Below, in pieces: positions 1-7,634 of a DNA stretch of 64,000 nucleotides (the stretch's first letter is position 1; every line of letters begins with the position of its first letter). This DNA comes from Bacillota bacterium. Lineage in GTDB: Bacteria > Bacillota > UBA4882 > UBA8346. The position numbers were made by a program, and so were the translations under genes. The notes beneath the pieces were generated by a model. The model had not been told where the DNA came from and ran no database searches. It worked only from the letters and a program-made list of their open reading frames with translations. The DNA lies in assembly GCA_023426245.1 (NCBI GenBank), contig JAFABB010000033.1, forward strand, positions 62,001-126,000. The letters are read 5' to 3'.

Positions 1-397
1 TGGTTCCTAAAGTAACAATTGGTCTACCGAAATTGACCCATCCCATGGCCCTGGAAGAGAAGCCCCCGGTTACCATTAGGGGATTAAAAAGTTGTACGCA
101 GTCTACAAAACGATACTCTGATGGGTCTCCTCCTGTTAATTGAATAAATTCCAAAATAATTCGGATGACCATTCCGGCGGCGTTTCTTCTTCCTAGAATG
201 AATACTTCATTTTCCCACTGATCTTTTCCAATCAAAATAAGTTTGCCGTGTTCCTTATCAGTAATTTGGTCAAAGTAAGGGATTTTTTTAAAATCTTTCC
301 ACCTCGGTAAACGATCATGCCTCAAAATTCCCAAATGAATTGCTGCTGCGGTCGGTGATGCGTGGGCGCCTCCGTAACAATGATAAACGATTTTCAA
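1..397 (-). CDS. DUF3189 family protein (cut by window edge)
   Basis: The reading frame is open from a TTG start (395-397) to the window edge, about 132 codons. The N-terminus reads KIVYHCYGGAHASPTAAAIH, which I recognise as the start of the DUF3189 family, a Firmicutes family of unknown function often found near sporulation genes. An AGGAGAG ribosome-binding site lies 9 nt upstream, and the start is only 5 nt after the spoIIP stop, so the gene is very probably the last or a late member of the DUF1614-spoIIP operon. The C-terminus is missing because the window ends. No enzymatic function can be assigned. Confidence 0.8.
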   Translation of the reverse strand, partial: MKIVYHCYGGAHASPTAAAIHLGILRHDRLPRWKDFKKIPYFDQITDKEHGKLILIGKDQWENEVFILGRRNAAGMVIRIILEFIQLTGGDPSEYRFVDCVQLFNPLMVTGGFSSRAMGWVNFGRPIVTLGT

Positions 398-402
398 GAA
401 TT

Positions 403-1533
403 TTATCTCTCCTGATTGGATCGATCGTCATTCTTTCCTTCATTTTGAGAATTTGAGATTTCACTTTCCTCATCTTCGCCCATTGCACCCGTAAATTCTT
501 TACTTAAATTCTTGAAGCCTCCGCGATTGATTAAAAAGAATACCCCAATACCGCCGATTAGAGCCGCAATAATCCAAAATAAACTGCGTATGCTTCCACG
601 ATTGATAAATCGGGCGCCTCGATTTCCATATAATACATCTTTTGATGCGGCCGCGAAAATTTGAGCGCCTCTTTCGGCAGCAACTTTACTATTTGTATCG
701 GTTCCAAACTCCAGCAAAATGCTACGGGGCCCTAAATCTTGGTTGTATTTTCCTTTTCCATAGAAAATACCTTTAATAAAGCCGGGATATTTCCGATCAC
801 AGGTTTCTTTAATACGTTTAGCGAAGTCGTTATTGGCTTGAAAATTGGGGTTTTGACGCCCTACAACAAGCTGCACTTTGGTAACACCCTGGTTATTAAT
901 GACATCGCTGTACATTTGGGCAGGTACAGCATCCCGGTGCACATCAAGTAAAGTTGTCGGTTGTTTTTTCAACAGTTGCACCGCAGTCCGTCTAGAGCGA
1001 TCATATGCCATTGCATCATGGGGATCGTGAGCGTTCTTAGAATGAATTACCGGGATACCATTTTTCTCAAAAGCATTGGTTAAACTATCACCGACTTGAA
1101 AGATTCCTCCGCGTCCAAACTTGCTTGAAGTCCCATCCCCCGGAATATAGGATTCGTCAGAGTGGGTATGATAAATTGCAATCGGTCCTTTAGCATTTGA
1201 TTCTCCTCTTAAAAATTCGCCACTTAGTAGATAACTCCATAAATCTTTTAATTCACTAATTGTGGATGCCGTTAATTTTTCTTTTCGAACCAGTTTCACA
1301 GTGGCCAAATTACCACGGACTTTAACGACTCGGTAAAGATTGTTTTGACTATCCAAATACTCATCTCCAACAACAATTTGATGAGCCGTACTTGTAATTA
1401 CTTTTCCATGTTCATCGCGTAAAGTCATATATTTGCCGGACAATTCCATTTCGGCAAATGCGGTATTGGTGACCAACACTAAGGGTATCAGGAGGAATAT
1501 GAATAAATAAAAGAAATAGATGGTTCGTTTCAT
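403..1533 (-). CDS. spoIIP: Stage II sporulation protein P (SpoIIP)
   Basis: Cell-wall amidase of the SpoIID-SpoIIM-SpoIIP complex, which thins septal peptidoglycan and drives engulfment of the forespore. The 376-aa protein begins with a hydrophobic signal or anchor (about residues 5-27). The amidase domain carries the family motifs HTHSDESY (122-129), NAHDPHD with a nearby SR pair (168-181), DVHRD (197-201) and LLEFGT (273-278), with the expected metal-binding His and Glu residues. A second hydrophobic segment (about 318-335) followed by an acidic tail (about 350-376) suggests an additional C-terminal membrane anchor. Its start overlaps the stop of the DUF1614 gene by 4 nt, which implies translational coupling. 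Expression in the mother cell (SigE) is expected from the family; no promoter is visible because the gene is inside an operon. Confidence 0.93.
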   Translation of the reverse strand: MKRTIYFFYLFIFLLIPLVLVTNTAFAEMELSGKYMTLRDEHGKVITSTAHQIVVGDEYLDSQNNLYRVVKVRGNLATVKLVRKEKLTASTISELKDLWSYLLSGEFLRGESNAKGPIAIYHTHSDESYIPGDGTSSKFGRGGIFQVGDSLTNAFEKNGIPVIHSKNAHDPHDAMAYDRSRRTAVQLLKKQPTTLLDVHRDAVPAQMYSDVINNQGVTKVQLVVGRQNPNFQANNDFAKRIKETCDRKYPGFIKGIFYGKGKYNQDLGPRSILLEFGTDTNSKVAAERGAQIFAAASKDVLYGNRGARFINRGSIRSLFWIIAALIGGIGVFFLINRGGFKNLSKEFTGAMGEDEESEISNSQNEGKNDDRSNQER

Positions 1534-2246
1534 TTTTCTCTCTCCTTTTCGTTCAACGCTTCCGCCCGTTCCGTTTCTTGATGCTGGTTCTCAGTTCCCT
1601 CGGGGTGATCCAATGCTTCACGGAGTGCTTCCGGGCGATCTTCTTTTGCGGGGCCGCCTTGGAGTGCCTCGCGGCTTTCTCCGATAATTTCTGCCAATAA
1701 TACCGCTAGGACGGCCGCAACTACCAAGGTATCAAAAACTCCACCGCCCCCAATTAAGGTTGGAACGTTTGTACCACGTACTTCAAAAATATGGACAATA
1801 TCCATAGCCAGAATTCCCATTGTTGCGATAACGAAAGCCAAACGTCGCGACCTTCCGGCTATGTAAGCGATAATTCCGGCGATGATTGCCCACAAATATT
1901 GAGGTTCTATAAAACCACGGCTGGTATCAAAGGAATATAGTTTATTGACTCCATATAAGACGCCGGTAGTTATAATAATTCCAATGATTGAACGGACCCA
2001 CTCTTTTGAACTGCCTGCTTTCACTAAAACATAAACAGCCAAAACAAGAGGCAAAACAGCGCCTCCTATATTCAAACTTATATTGGGCGTACGTGAAAGC
2101 GGGATATCGATAAAACTGCCCACAATCATGGCTCCGATAAAAACCAATCCCCCGCGATCGCTTAAATAGAGCCGGTCCAATATTTGATGCGCTAACCCAA
2201 AAAAAATTAATACACTCACCAATAGTAATAAAATGATACCTGTCAC
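1530..2246 (-). CDS. DUF1614 integral membrane protein
   Basis: 238-aa polytopic membrane protein. About six or seven hydrophobic segments span residues 1-190 and are followed by a highly charged Glu/Arg-rich cytoplasmic tail (about 195-238). The glycine-rich FIGAMIVGSFIDIPL stretch followed by an INIGG-like segment fits DUF1614, a family of unknown function in clostridia and archaea. The last codons overlap the spoIIP start (1530-1533), so the two are one transcript. The upstream region contains the terminator of the preceding operon, so this gene probably starts its own transcription unit. A sporulation role is inferred only from the neighbour. Confidence 0.75.
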   Translation of the reverse strand: MTGIILLLLVSVLIFFGLAHQILDRLYLSDRGGLVFIGAMIVGSFIDIPLSRTPNISLNIGGAVLPLVLAVYVLVKAGSSKEWVRSIIGIIITTGVLYGVNKLYSFDTSRGFIEPQYLWAIIAGIIAYIAGRSRRLAFVIATMGILAMDIVHIFEVRGTNVPTLIGGGGVFDTLVVAAVLAVLLAEIIGESREALQGGPAKEDRPEALREALDHPEGTENQHQETERAEALNEKEREK

Positions 2247-2312
2247 CCAAGTCGACCTCCTTTCCCCATATAGTGGCCTGCTTTACAATTGTTTATGCTG
2301 GTAAATCAGTGG

Positions 2313-2368
2313 ATAAATAAATACAAAAAGACCAACTTTTTGAAGTTGGTCTTTTTGTATTTATTTAT
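2313..2368 (-). terminator. Rho-independent terminator with 26-bp perfect palindrome
   Basis: The arms 2313-2338 and 2343-2368 are perfect reverse complements separated by a 4-nt loop (TTTG). The GC-containing core is GACCAACTT/AAGTTGGTC and is flanked by A- and T-runs on both sides, so it can work in either direction. It sits 10 nt after the stop of the S1-domain gene and ends the long minus-strand operon. The perfect arms extend well beyond what termination needs. Confidence 0.92.
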
Positions 2369-2378
2369 ATCTTACAAT

Positions 2379-3554
2379 TTATTTCTTAAAAAATTGTCCT
2401 AAATTTTGAGTGATGGCCGCATCGCCCTGAGAATTTAAATACTGTTCCAACTCCTGCTTATTTTGATCTTGAACAACTTGACTCAAGCTCAATGAAATTT
2501 TCCGGCCCGCTCGATCAATCTTGATGATTTTGGCCTGGACGGATTGACCGATAGTAAGAACCTCTTCCGGTTTCGTGATTCGTTTATCGGAAATTTGCGA
2601 GATATGAACCAAACCATCGACTCCTTGTGCCAGATTTACAAAAACGCCGAATGGTTCCATTCTTACGACTTTTCCCGGATAAACCGCGCCTTCCTGAAAT
2701 CCTATTACCGCTTGGTCCCATGGGTGAGGTTGTAGTTGTTTTAAAGAAAGTGAAATTCTTTTGGAAGCAGCATCTACTTTTATAACTGCAACTTCCACTG
2801 GGTCGCCTTCTTTTAATAATTCCTTTGGCGAGCGAACACGCATCCAGCTCATTTCGGATACATGAATAAGGCCTTCAATTCCCGAACCTAAATCCACAAA
2901 AGCGCCAAAATCAGTAATTCGGGTGACACAGCCATTTCTCCGTTCACCTTCGCGGATGGTACTAAAAAATGCCATTTCGGCTTTTTTTCTTTCTTCTTCC
3001 AGTAACACCCGCCTTGAAACGACTACCCTCTTTTTGGAACGATCGTATTCTAAAATGCGGACGGGGACATCTTTACCGGCTAATGATTCCAAATTAGCAC
3101 TTTGTCCGCTTTGGGAAGCAGGCATAAACGCCCGAATACCTTCTAAGTTAACTGTTAAACCGCCTTTAACGAGTTCCATGATTTTACCGTTCATCGTTTT
3201 TCCGGCTTTAAAGGCTTCTTCCAATACCAACCAATGTTGTTCTTCATCAACCAAACGTTTTGAAAGCAAAATTTTATCTTCGCCACCGCTTCGGGTGACC
3301 ATAACCCTGATAATATCTCCCGTTTTGACTGCTTCCCTAGCGGAGGCAATTGGTTTGGAAGATAATTCCGCCAACGGTATTACTAAGTCGGATTTCCCCC
3401 CTATGTCTACAAAAGCCGCATCATCACGGACAATGATGACTTTGGCTTCAATAATTTGCCCTTCTTCTAACCCTTGAAAACGATCCTCCGGCCATTCAAA
3501 CTCAAATTTTTCCTCTTGAGCTTCATTCACCAAATCTTGTTGTTTCAATTCCAC
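2379..3554 (-). CDS. Ribosomal protein S1 homologue (four S1 domains)
   Basis: 391-aa RNA-binding protein related to ribosomal protein S1 and to B. subtilis YpfD. Four OB-fold S1 repeats are visible, starting near residues 31, 117, 202 and 288. The last two carry the classical pattern GxV..I..FGAFVDL...EGL(I/V)H(V/I)S. E. coli S1 has six repeats, so this is the shorter Firmicutes form, in which the role in translation initiation is not firmly established. It lies 5 nt downstream of ispH, the usual clostridial arrangement (sometimes even a fusion), and is the last gene before the palindromic terminator. Confidence 0.9.
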   Translation of the reverse strand: MELKQQDLVNEAQEEKFEFEWPEDRFQGLEEGQIIEAKVIIVRDDAAFVDIGGKSDLVIPLAELSSKPIASAREAVKTGDIIRVMVTRSGGEDKILLSKRLVDEEQHWLVLEEAFKAGKTMNGKIMELVKGGLTVNLEGIRAFMPASQSGQSANLESLAGKDVPVRILEYDRSKKRVVVSRRVLLEEERKKAEMAFFSTIREGERRNGCVTRITDFGAFVDLGSGIEGLIHVSEMSWMRVRSPKELLKEGDPVEVAVIKVDAASKRISLSLKQLQPHPWDQAVIGFQEGAVYPGKVVRMEPFGVFVNLAQGVDGLVHISQISDKRITKPEEVLTIGQSVQAKIIKIDRAGRKISLSLSQVVQDQNKQELEQYLNSQGDAAITQNLGQFFKK

Positions 3555-3559
3555 TGTAT

Positions 3560-4399
3560 TTACCTCCCATATTTCTTAATTTCTTTAAGAACTTTTTGAA
3601 TTTGTTTATCCGGAGTCGAAGCCCCGGCAGTTACTCCAACTTTTTTTACATTTTGAAACCACTCTGCGCATAATTCATCGGGACTTTCGACCTGAAAACT
3701 TTTACTGCCGTTATCGCGGCAAATTCCCCATAATCTTGTGGTATTTGCAGAGTTTTTTCCACCAACGACAATCATCAAATCGACCTTTTTACTCAACTCG
3801 GCCGCTTCTTGCTGCCGTTTTGAAGTCGCCAGACAAATTGTATTAAAAACCCGTATTTCTTTAGCCTGTTCCAAAAGGATGGTCACAACTTTTTTAAAGT
3901 AGTTGATATCTTGAGTGGTTTGACTGATAATTCCGATTTTGGGGGATATAACCTGTCCTTCTAAATCCTCTATTTTATTCAAGACGATGGCATCACCGTT
4001 CACCGAGTCTAAAACCCCTTTTACTTCAGCGTGTTCACGTTCACCCACAATAATGATTTGATAACACTGTTCATGCAGCATGATTGCCAATTGATGCACA
4101 TTTTTAACGAAAGGACAGGTAGCATCAATGATATCCAGATTTTTTATATATGCCTGCTGATATATTTGAGGTCCGGCACCATGAGAACGGATTACAACAC
4201 GTCCCGATTGAACCTCTGAAATATCTTCCACAACTGCAAGCCCTTGATTGCGCAAATCTTCCACAACTCCGGGATTGTGGATAATGGGGCCCAAACTAAA
4301 AATTGGTTTTTGATCCAATGCTAATGCCTCATTGATTAAATCCAAGGCTCTTCTTACCCCGAAACAAAAACCAGCGGTTTTGGCCAAAATTATTTCCAT
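3560..4399 (-). CDS. ispH: 4-hydroxy-3-methylbut-2-enyl diphosphate reductase
   Basis: Last enzyme of the MEP (non-mevalonate) isoprenoid pathway. It reduces HMBPP to IPP and DMAPP with a [4Fe-4S] cluster. At 279 aa it has the family's usual length. The three cluster cysteines are visible: C12 in FCFGVRRA, C95 in DATCPFV and C189 in NTICLATSKRQ. The HAE segment (123-125) carries the catalytic Glu. It follows cmk by 29 nt and precedes the S1-domain gene in the same direction, a conserved Firmicutes cluster. It shows that isoprenoids, and hence the menaquinone methylated by the MenG at 26801, come from the MEP route. Confidence 0.95.
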   Translation of the reverse strand: MEIILAKTAGFCFGVRRALDLINEALALDQKPIFSLGPIIHNPGVVEDLRNQGLAVVEDISEVQSGRVVIRSHGAGPQIYQQAYIKNLDIIDATCPFVKNVHQLAIMLHEQCYQIIIVGEREHAEVKGVLDSVNGDAIVLNKIEDLEGQVISPKIGIISQTTQDINYFKKVVTILLEQAKEIRVFNTICLATSKRQQEAAELSKKVDLMIVVGGKNSANTTRLWGICRDNGSKSFQVESPDELCAEWFQNVKKVGVTAGASTPDKQIQKVLKEIKKYGR

Positions 4400-4428
4400 A
4401 ACGGTATTTTCAATAACCTCGAAATTTT

Positions 4429-5127
4429 TTATTGCGCTTTTGCGCCGTTTATAACAGCCAACTCCTTGACCTTTTCCACCACTTGTTCAATGGTTAAATT
4501 GGTCGTGTCTAATAAAATTGCCTGTTTATCCTGGCATAATGGACTTATTTCTCGATGACTGTCGTATAAATCACGCTGCCGGATTTGTTCTTCGAGTTCT
4601 TCTTGATCAACATGAACACCTTTTTCTTGCAATTCCAACCAGCGCCGATGACTTCTTTCGGTAACTGAGGCAGTTAAGTAAATCTTTAGTTCGGCTTTTG
4701 GTAAAACTACAGTTCCGATATCACGGCCATCCATTACAACGCCGCCTAATTTAGCCATGTTGCGCTGTAAATTCACCATGGCTTGTCTTACTCCAGCAAC
4801 GGCTGCGACCACTGAAACATTGTTTGTCACTTCTAGGCTACGAATTTTTTCAGTGACATCTTCACCATCCATAATAATATGTAAAATAGAGTCGACATCG
4901 ATCTTTTCATATTCAAGCCCAATTGATGTATTTTTAGCCAAAGACGTTAATTGGCGATTATCGGTAAGAGGTATTTGATTCCGTAATGCTTTCAAAGTAA
5001 TGGCTCTATACATTGCTCCGGTATCAATATAAATATAGCCGAATTTGATGGCAACTTTCTTGGCAATGGTACTTTTTCCAGAGCCAGCCGGTCCATCAAT
5101 CGCAATTGAAATTTTTTGGGTATTCAT
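4429..5127 (-). CDS. cmk: Cytidylate kinase
   Basis: Phosphorylates CMP and dCMP with ATP. The 232-aa protein has the P-loop GPAGSGKST (12-20), the IDTGAMYRA segment typical of bacterial CMP kinases and the MDGRDIGTVVLP signature near residue 130. Length is normal. It is followed by ispH in the conserved cmk-ispH-S1 gene order. It is separated from the upstream coiled-coil gene by an 82-bp gap with a hairpin (5163-5207), so transcription may be modulated between the two blocks. CMP recycling is also relevant to the CMP-sugar glycan genes later in the window, but that link is only inference. Confidence 0.95.
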   Translation of the reverse strand: MNTQKISIAIDGPAGSGKSTIAKKVAIKFGYIYIDTGAMYRAITLKALRNQIPLTDNRQLTSLAKNTSIGLEYEKIDVDSILHIIMDGEDVTEKIRSLEVTNNVSVVAAVAGVRQAMVNLQRNMAKLGGVVMDGRDIGTVVLPKAELKIYLTASVTERSHRRWLELQEKGVHVDQEELEEQIRQRDLYDSHREISPLCQDKQAILLDTTNLTIEQVVEKVKELAVINGAKAQ

Positions 5128-5162
5128 AGGATCTCCTTAGGTTATGGGTGATGAAAGAAAAA

Positions 5163-5207
5163 TTCAGAACAATCACTGACAGCCCGTTCCAAAGGGCTGT
5201 TTCTGAA
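5163..5207. other. Intercistronic hairpin
   Basis: An inner stem ACAGCCC (5179-5185) / GGGCTGT (5194-5200) is continued by an outer TTCAGAA (5163-5169) / TTCTGAA (5201-5207) after a 9-nt bulge. It begins 3 nt after the stop of the coiled-coil gene, on the way to cmk. There is no T-run directly after it on the minus strand, so it is more likely an RNA processing or stability element or a weak attenuator than a full terminator. Confidence 0.5.
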
Positions 5208-5209
5208 AT

Positions 5210-5674
5210 TTATAATTTATATTTATTGAGTAACTCTTCACGTCCCTTATGGACAACTGTGAGAGTCCGTTCGAGGCTGTCTTCAAGGTTCTCCAATAAT
5301 TGGTTGGCGTATTGCAAGGCCTCGGTTTCGATTTCCCTTGCCATTTGTTTCGCTTCATTGATGATCCGGTGCGCGTCTTCTTCGGCTCGGGCGGTGATTT
5401 GATCCTCGCGGACCAAACGTTCCGCATAATTTTCCGCTTCTTTTAGAATGCGTTTGGCTTCTTCCTGAGCTTGAGCTATATAACGTTCTTTTTCCCGGCT
5501 AACCCATTCAGCCTCTTTAATCTCATCCGGTAAAGCAATCCGGATTTTTTTAATGAGTTCTAAGAGTTCTTCTCGATCGATCCAAACTTTTCCCGCCATC
5601 TTGAAATTATTGGCGGCTATTTTTTCTAAATGATCGAGAAGTAGAAGGATATTCATTTTCGGCATTTGAAACAC
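5210..5674 (-). CDS. Coiled-coil protein, annotated elsewhere as ATPase-like
   Basis: 154-aa protein dominated by a long alpha-helical, Glu/Lys/Ala-rich coiled coil (about residues 50-140), with a short hydrophobic N-terminal MNILLLLDHLEKI segment. Such proteins sit next to coaD/rsmD in many Firmicutes and are often labelled ATPase or V-type ATPase subunit H from weak coiled-coil similarity, and also resemble DivIVA-like helices. No catalytic motif is present and I do not assign an enzymatic function. It starts 1 nt before the coaD stop, so it is co-translated with coaD. Confidence 0.75.
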   Translation of the reverse strand: MFQMPKMNILLLLDHLEKIAANNFKMAGKVWIDREELLELIKKIRIALPDEIKEAEWVSREKERYIAQAQEEAKRILKEAENYAERLVREDQITARAEEDAHRIINEAKQMAREIETEALQYANQLLENLEDSLERTLTVVHKGREELLNKYKL

Positions 5675-6181
5675 CTACAATTTTTTATATTTTTCAAGTA
5701 ATGCTTTTTCAGCTTCGGGCGGAACCAATCCGCTCAGATCCCCGCCTAGTTGGGCTAATTCCTTAGCCATACTTGAGCTTAAAAAAGAATATTCATTTTT
5801 GGTGGTCATGAACATCGTTTCAATCCCAGGCGCCATACGTTTGTTAATGAGAGCCATCTGAAACTCAATCTCAAAGTCTGAAATCGCCCGTAATCCCTTT
5901 ACAATAAGGTTTCCTTTTACCTGACTTACGAAGTCCACCAATAAACCGCTAAAATAATAAACTTCAACGTTAGGAAGATGGTTTAAAACCAATTTCAATA
6001 AATGAACGCGTTCTTCGAGTGAAAACAATGGTTTTTTACTTGGATTTTGGATAACCCCGACTACGACAGCAGGAAATAATTGGGCAGTCCGTTCAATAAT
6101 ATCAATATGCCCATTGGTAACCGGATCGAAACTTCCGGGGCACACTGCTTTGGTTTCGCTTGAGATGGTTTGATTATACAT
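5675..6181 (-). CDS. coaD: Phosphopantetheine adenylyltransferase
   Basis: Transfers AMP from ATP to 4'-phosphopantetheine, the penultimate step of coenzyme A synthesis. The nucleotidyltransferase signature GSFDPVTNGHIDII with its T/HxGH-type motif is near the N-terminus, and FLSSSMAKELA marks the C-terminal conserved region. The frame is open from an ATG at 6202 that overlaps the rsmD stop (ATGA). I chose the ATG at 6181 because AGGACAGG lies 8 nt upstream and it gives the normal family length (168 aa). The rsmD-coaD pairing is highly conserved in Firmicutes. Confidence 0.94.
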   Translation of the reverse strand: MYNQTISSETKAVCPGSFDPVTNGHIDIIERTAQLFPAVVVGVIQNPSKKPLFSLEERVHLLKLVLNHLPNVEVYYFSGLLVDFVSQVKGNLIVKGLRAISDFEIEFQMALINKRMAPGIETMFMTTKNEYSFLSSSMAKELAQLGGDLSGLVPPEAEKALLEKYKKL

Positions 6182-6198
6182 TCCATTTACCTGTCCTA

Positions 6199-6780
6199 TC
6201 ATTCAATAGCACTTTCGTTAAAAGAATCCTTGGTCAACTGTTTTAAAAACGTAAGGCTGATACCTCCATAATCCCGGGTAAGGTGTATTTTGAGTGTTGA
6301 AGGAATTTCAAAAGTAAGTTGACGTGGATGTTCGATAATTAAAATACCAGGTTCCTTAAGCAACTGATAATTGATAATTAATTCAATGGTTTTGGGTAGA
6401 AGACCCGCTTGAAATGGCGGATCTAGAAAAATTAAATCAAATGAAAAAGATTGCTTGGCTAAAATGGCCAAAGTACGTTCAACAGGCGATTGGATAATTT
6501 GAAAATGGTCTTTTGGATCCAAAAAGCGAATATTATTTTTTAATAATTGAATACTTGTCGGATTTGCGTCGGCAAAAACTACCATTTTCGCATTACGGCT
6601 TAACGCTTCAATTCCGATCGCGCCAGTCCCTGCAAATAAATCTAAAAAATCAGCCTCCCCGATTTCGGGGCTGATGATATTAAATAAGGCTTCTTTGATT
6701 CGATCGGCCGTGGGACGTAACCCTTCATGTTTAGGTCCCTTTAGGGGACGGCCCTTATACTTTCCGGCAATAACTCTCAT
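6199..6780 (-). CDS. rsmD: 16S rRNA (guanine(966)-N2)-methyltransferase
   Basis: 193-aa SAM-dependent methyltransferase that modifies G966 of 16S rRNA. The N-terminus MRVIAGKYKGRPL is typical. The SAM-binding loop is DLFAGTGAIGIEAL (47-60) and the catalytic motif is DPPF (120-123). The start codon overlaps the degV stop (TAATG) and its own stop overlaps an ATG of the coaD frame, so the genes are tightly coupled. Confidence 0.94.
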   Translation of the reverse strand: MRVIAGKYKGRPLKGPKHEGLRPTADRIKEALFNIISPEIGEADFLDLFAGTGAIGIEALSRNAKMVVFADANPTSIQLLKNNIRFLDPKDHFQIIQSPVERTLAILAKQSFSFDLIFLDPPFQAGLLPKTIELIINYQLLKEPGILIIEHPRQLTFEIPSTLKIHLTRDYGGISLTFLKQLTKDSFNESAIE

Positions 6781-7622
6781 TATAAAGGAATGGCCACGAT
6801 ACCAATAGTATTCGGACCGGTATGGGAACCCACAACGGGACCGACAATACTGGAATAAAATTCGGCAATATTTAAATTTTCTTCAGCAGTTCGCTGTAAT
6901 AGCTGAGCAACATCCGGCATTTCGGTATGTAAAACGCAAATCATTAGTGGTGTTTTACCAAATTGAACAACTAATTTTTCGATCATAACGGCAGCAACTT
7001 TGTGAAAATTGCCATGAATTTTATCAGCGGGAACAATGATACCGTTTTCAATGGATAATATTGGCTTCATATTCAACAAACTTCCTACCATAGATGATGC
7101 TTCGCCGATTCTTCCCATGCGGTGAAGGTGCTCAAGGCTGCCGGGTGTGAAGTAAACCGCTACTTTTTTTTGCCATTCATGAATCGCGTTAACAATTTCC
7201 ATACCGGTAGCATTATTTTTTGCCATTCGGGCGGCTTTTATAACAATTAATCCCAAAGCCATTGAGACATATCCAGAATCGATAATTTCAACCTTAGGAC
7301 CGTTTTTAAGCAACTGAACCCCTGATTGGGCGGAATGGATCGTGGCACTCATTCCTTGTGAAATAAAAACCCCAATAATAATATCTTCAGGAGATGCAGC
7401 TTGATAAATAGAAAGGAATTCGCTCGCTGAAGGCTCTGAAGTATCCGGTAAGACAGCATCATTTCTTAATAGACTATAAAATTCGTCACTCCATATATCA
7501 ACACCATCTTTAAAACTTTCGCCATCAAAATGAACATGTAAGGGAACAACCGTAATGTCATATGCCCGGGCTAATTTTTCGGGTAAATCGGCCGAACTAT
7601 CTGTCATGATTTTAACAGCCAT
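6780..7622 (-). CDS. DegV family fatty-acid-binding protein (FakB type)
   Basis: 280-aa DegV protein. The N-terminal MTDSSADLP motif, the DTSEPSASEF segment and the SHTGPNTIG motif near the C-terminus are family hallmarks. DegV/FakB proteins bind a fatty acid and present it to the kinase FakA. The fakA-like gene lies 12 nt upstream in the same operon, so this is probably the partner subunit of a fatty-acid kinase that makes acyl-phosphate for phospholipid synthesis. Acyl-chain specificity cannot be read from the sequence. Confidence 0.88.
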   Translation of the reverse strand: MAVKIMTDSSADLPEKLARAYDITVVPLHVHFDGESFKDGVDIWSDEFYSLLRNDAVLPDTSEPSASEFLSIYQAASPEDIIIGVFISQGMSATIHSAQSGVQLLKNGPKVEIIDSGYVSMALGLIVIKAARMAKNNATGMEIVNAIHEWQKKVAVYFTPGSLEHLHRMGRIGEASSMVGSLLNMKPILSIENGIIVPADKIHGNFHKVAAVMIEKLVVQFGKTPLMICVLHTEMPDVAQLLQRTAEENLNIAEFYSSIVGPVVGSHTGPNTIGIVAIPL

Positions 7623-7634
7623 CTAAGAAGCTCC

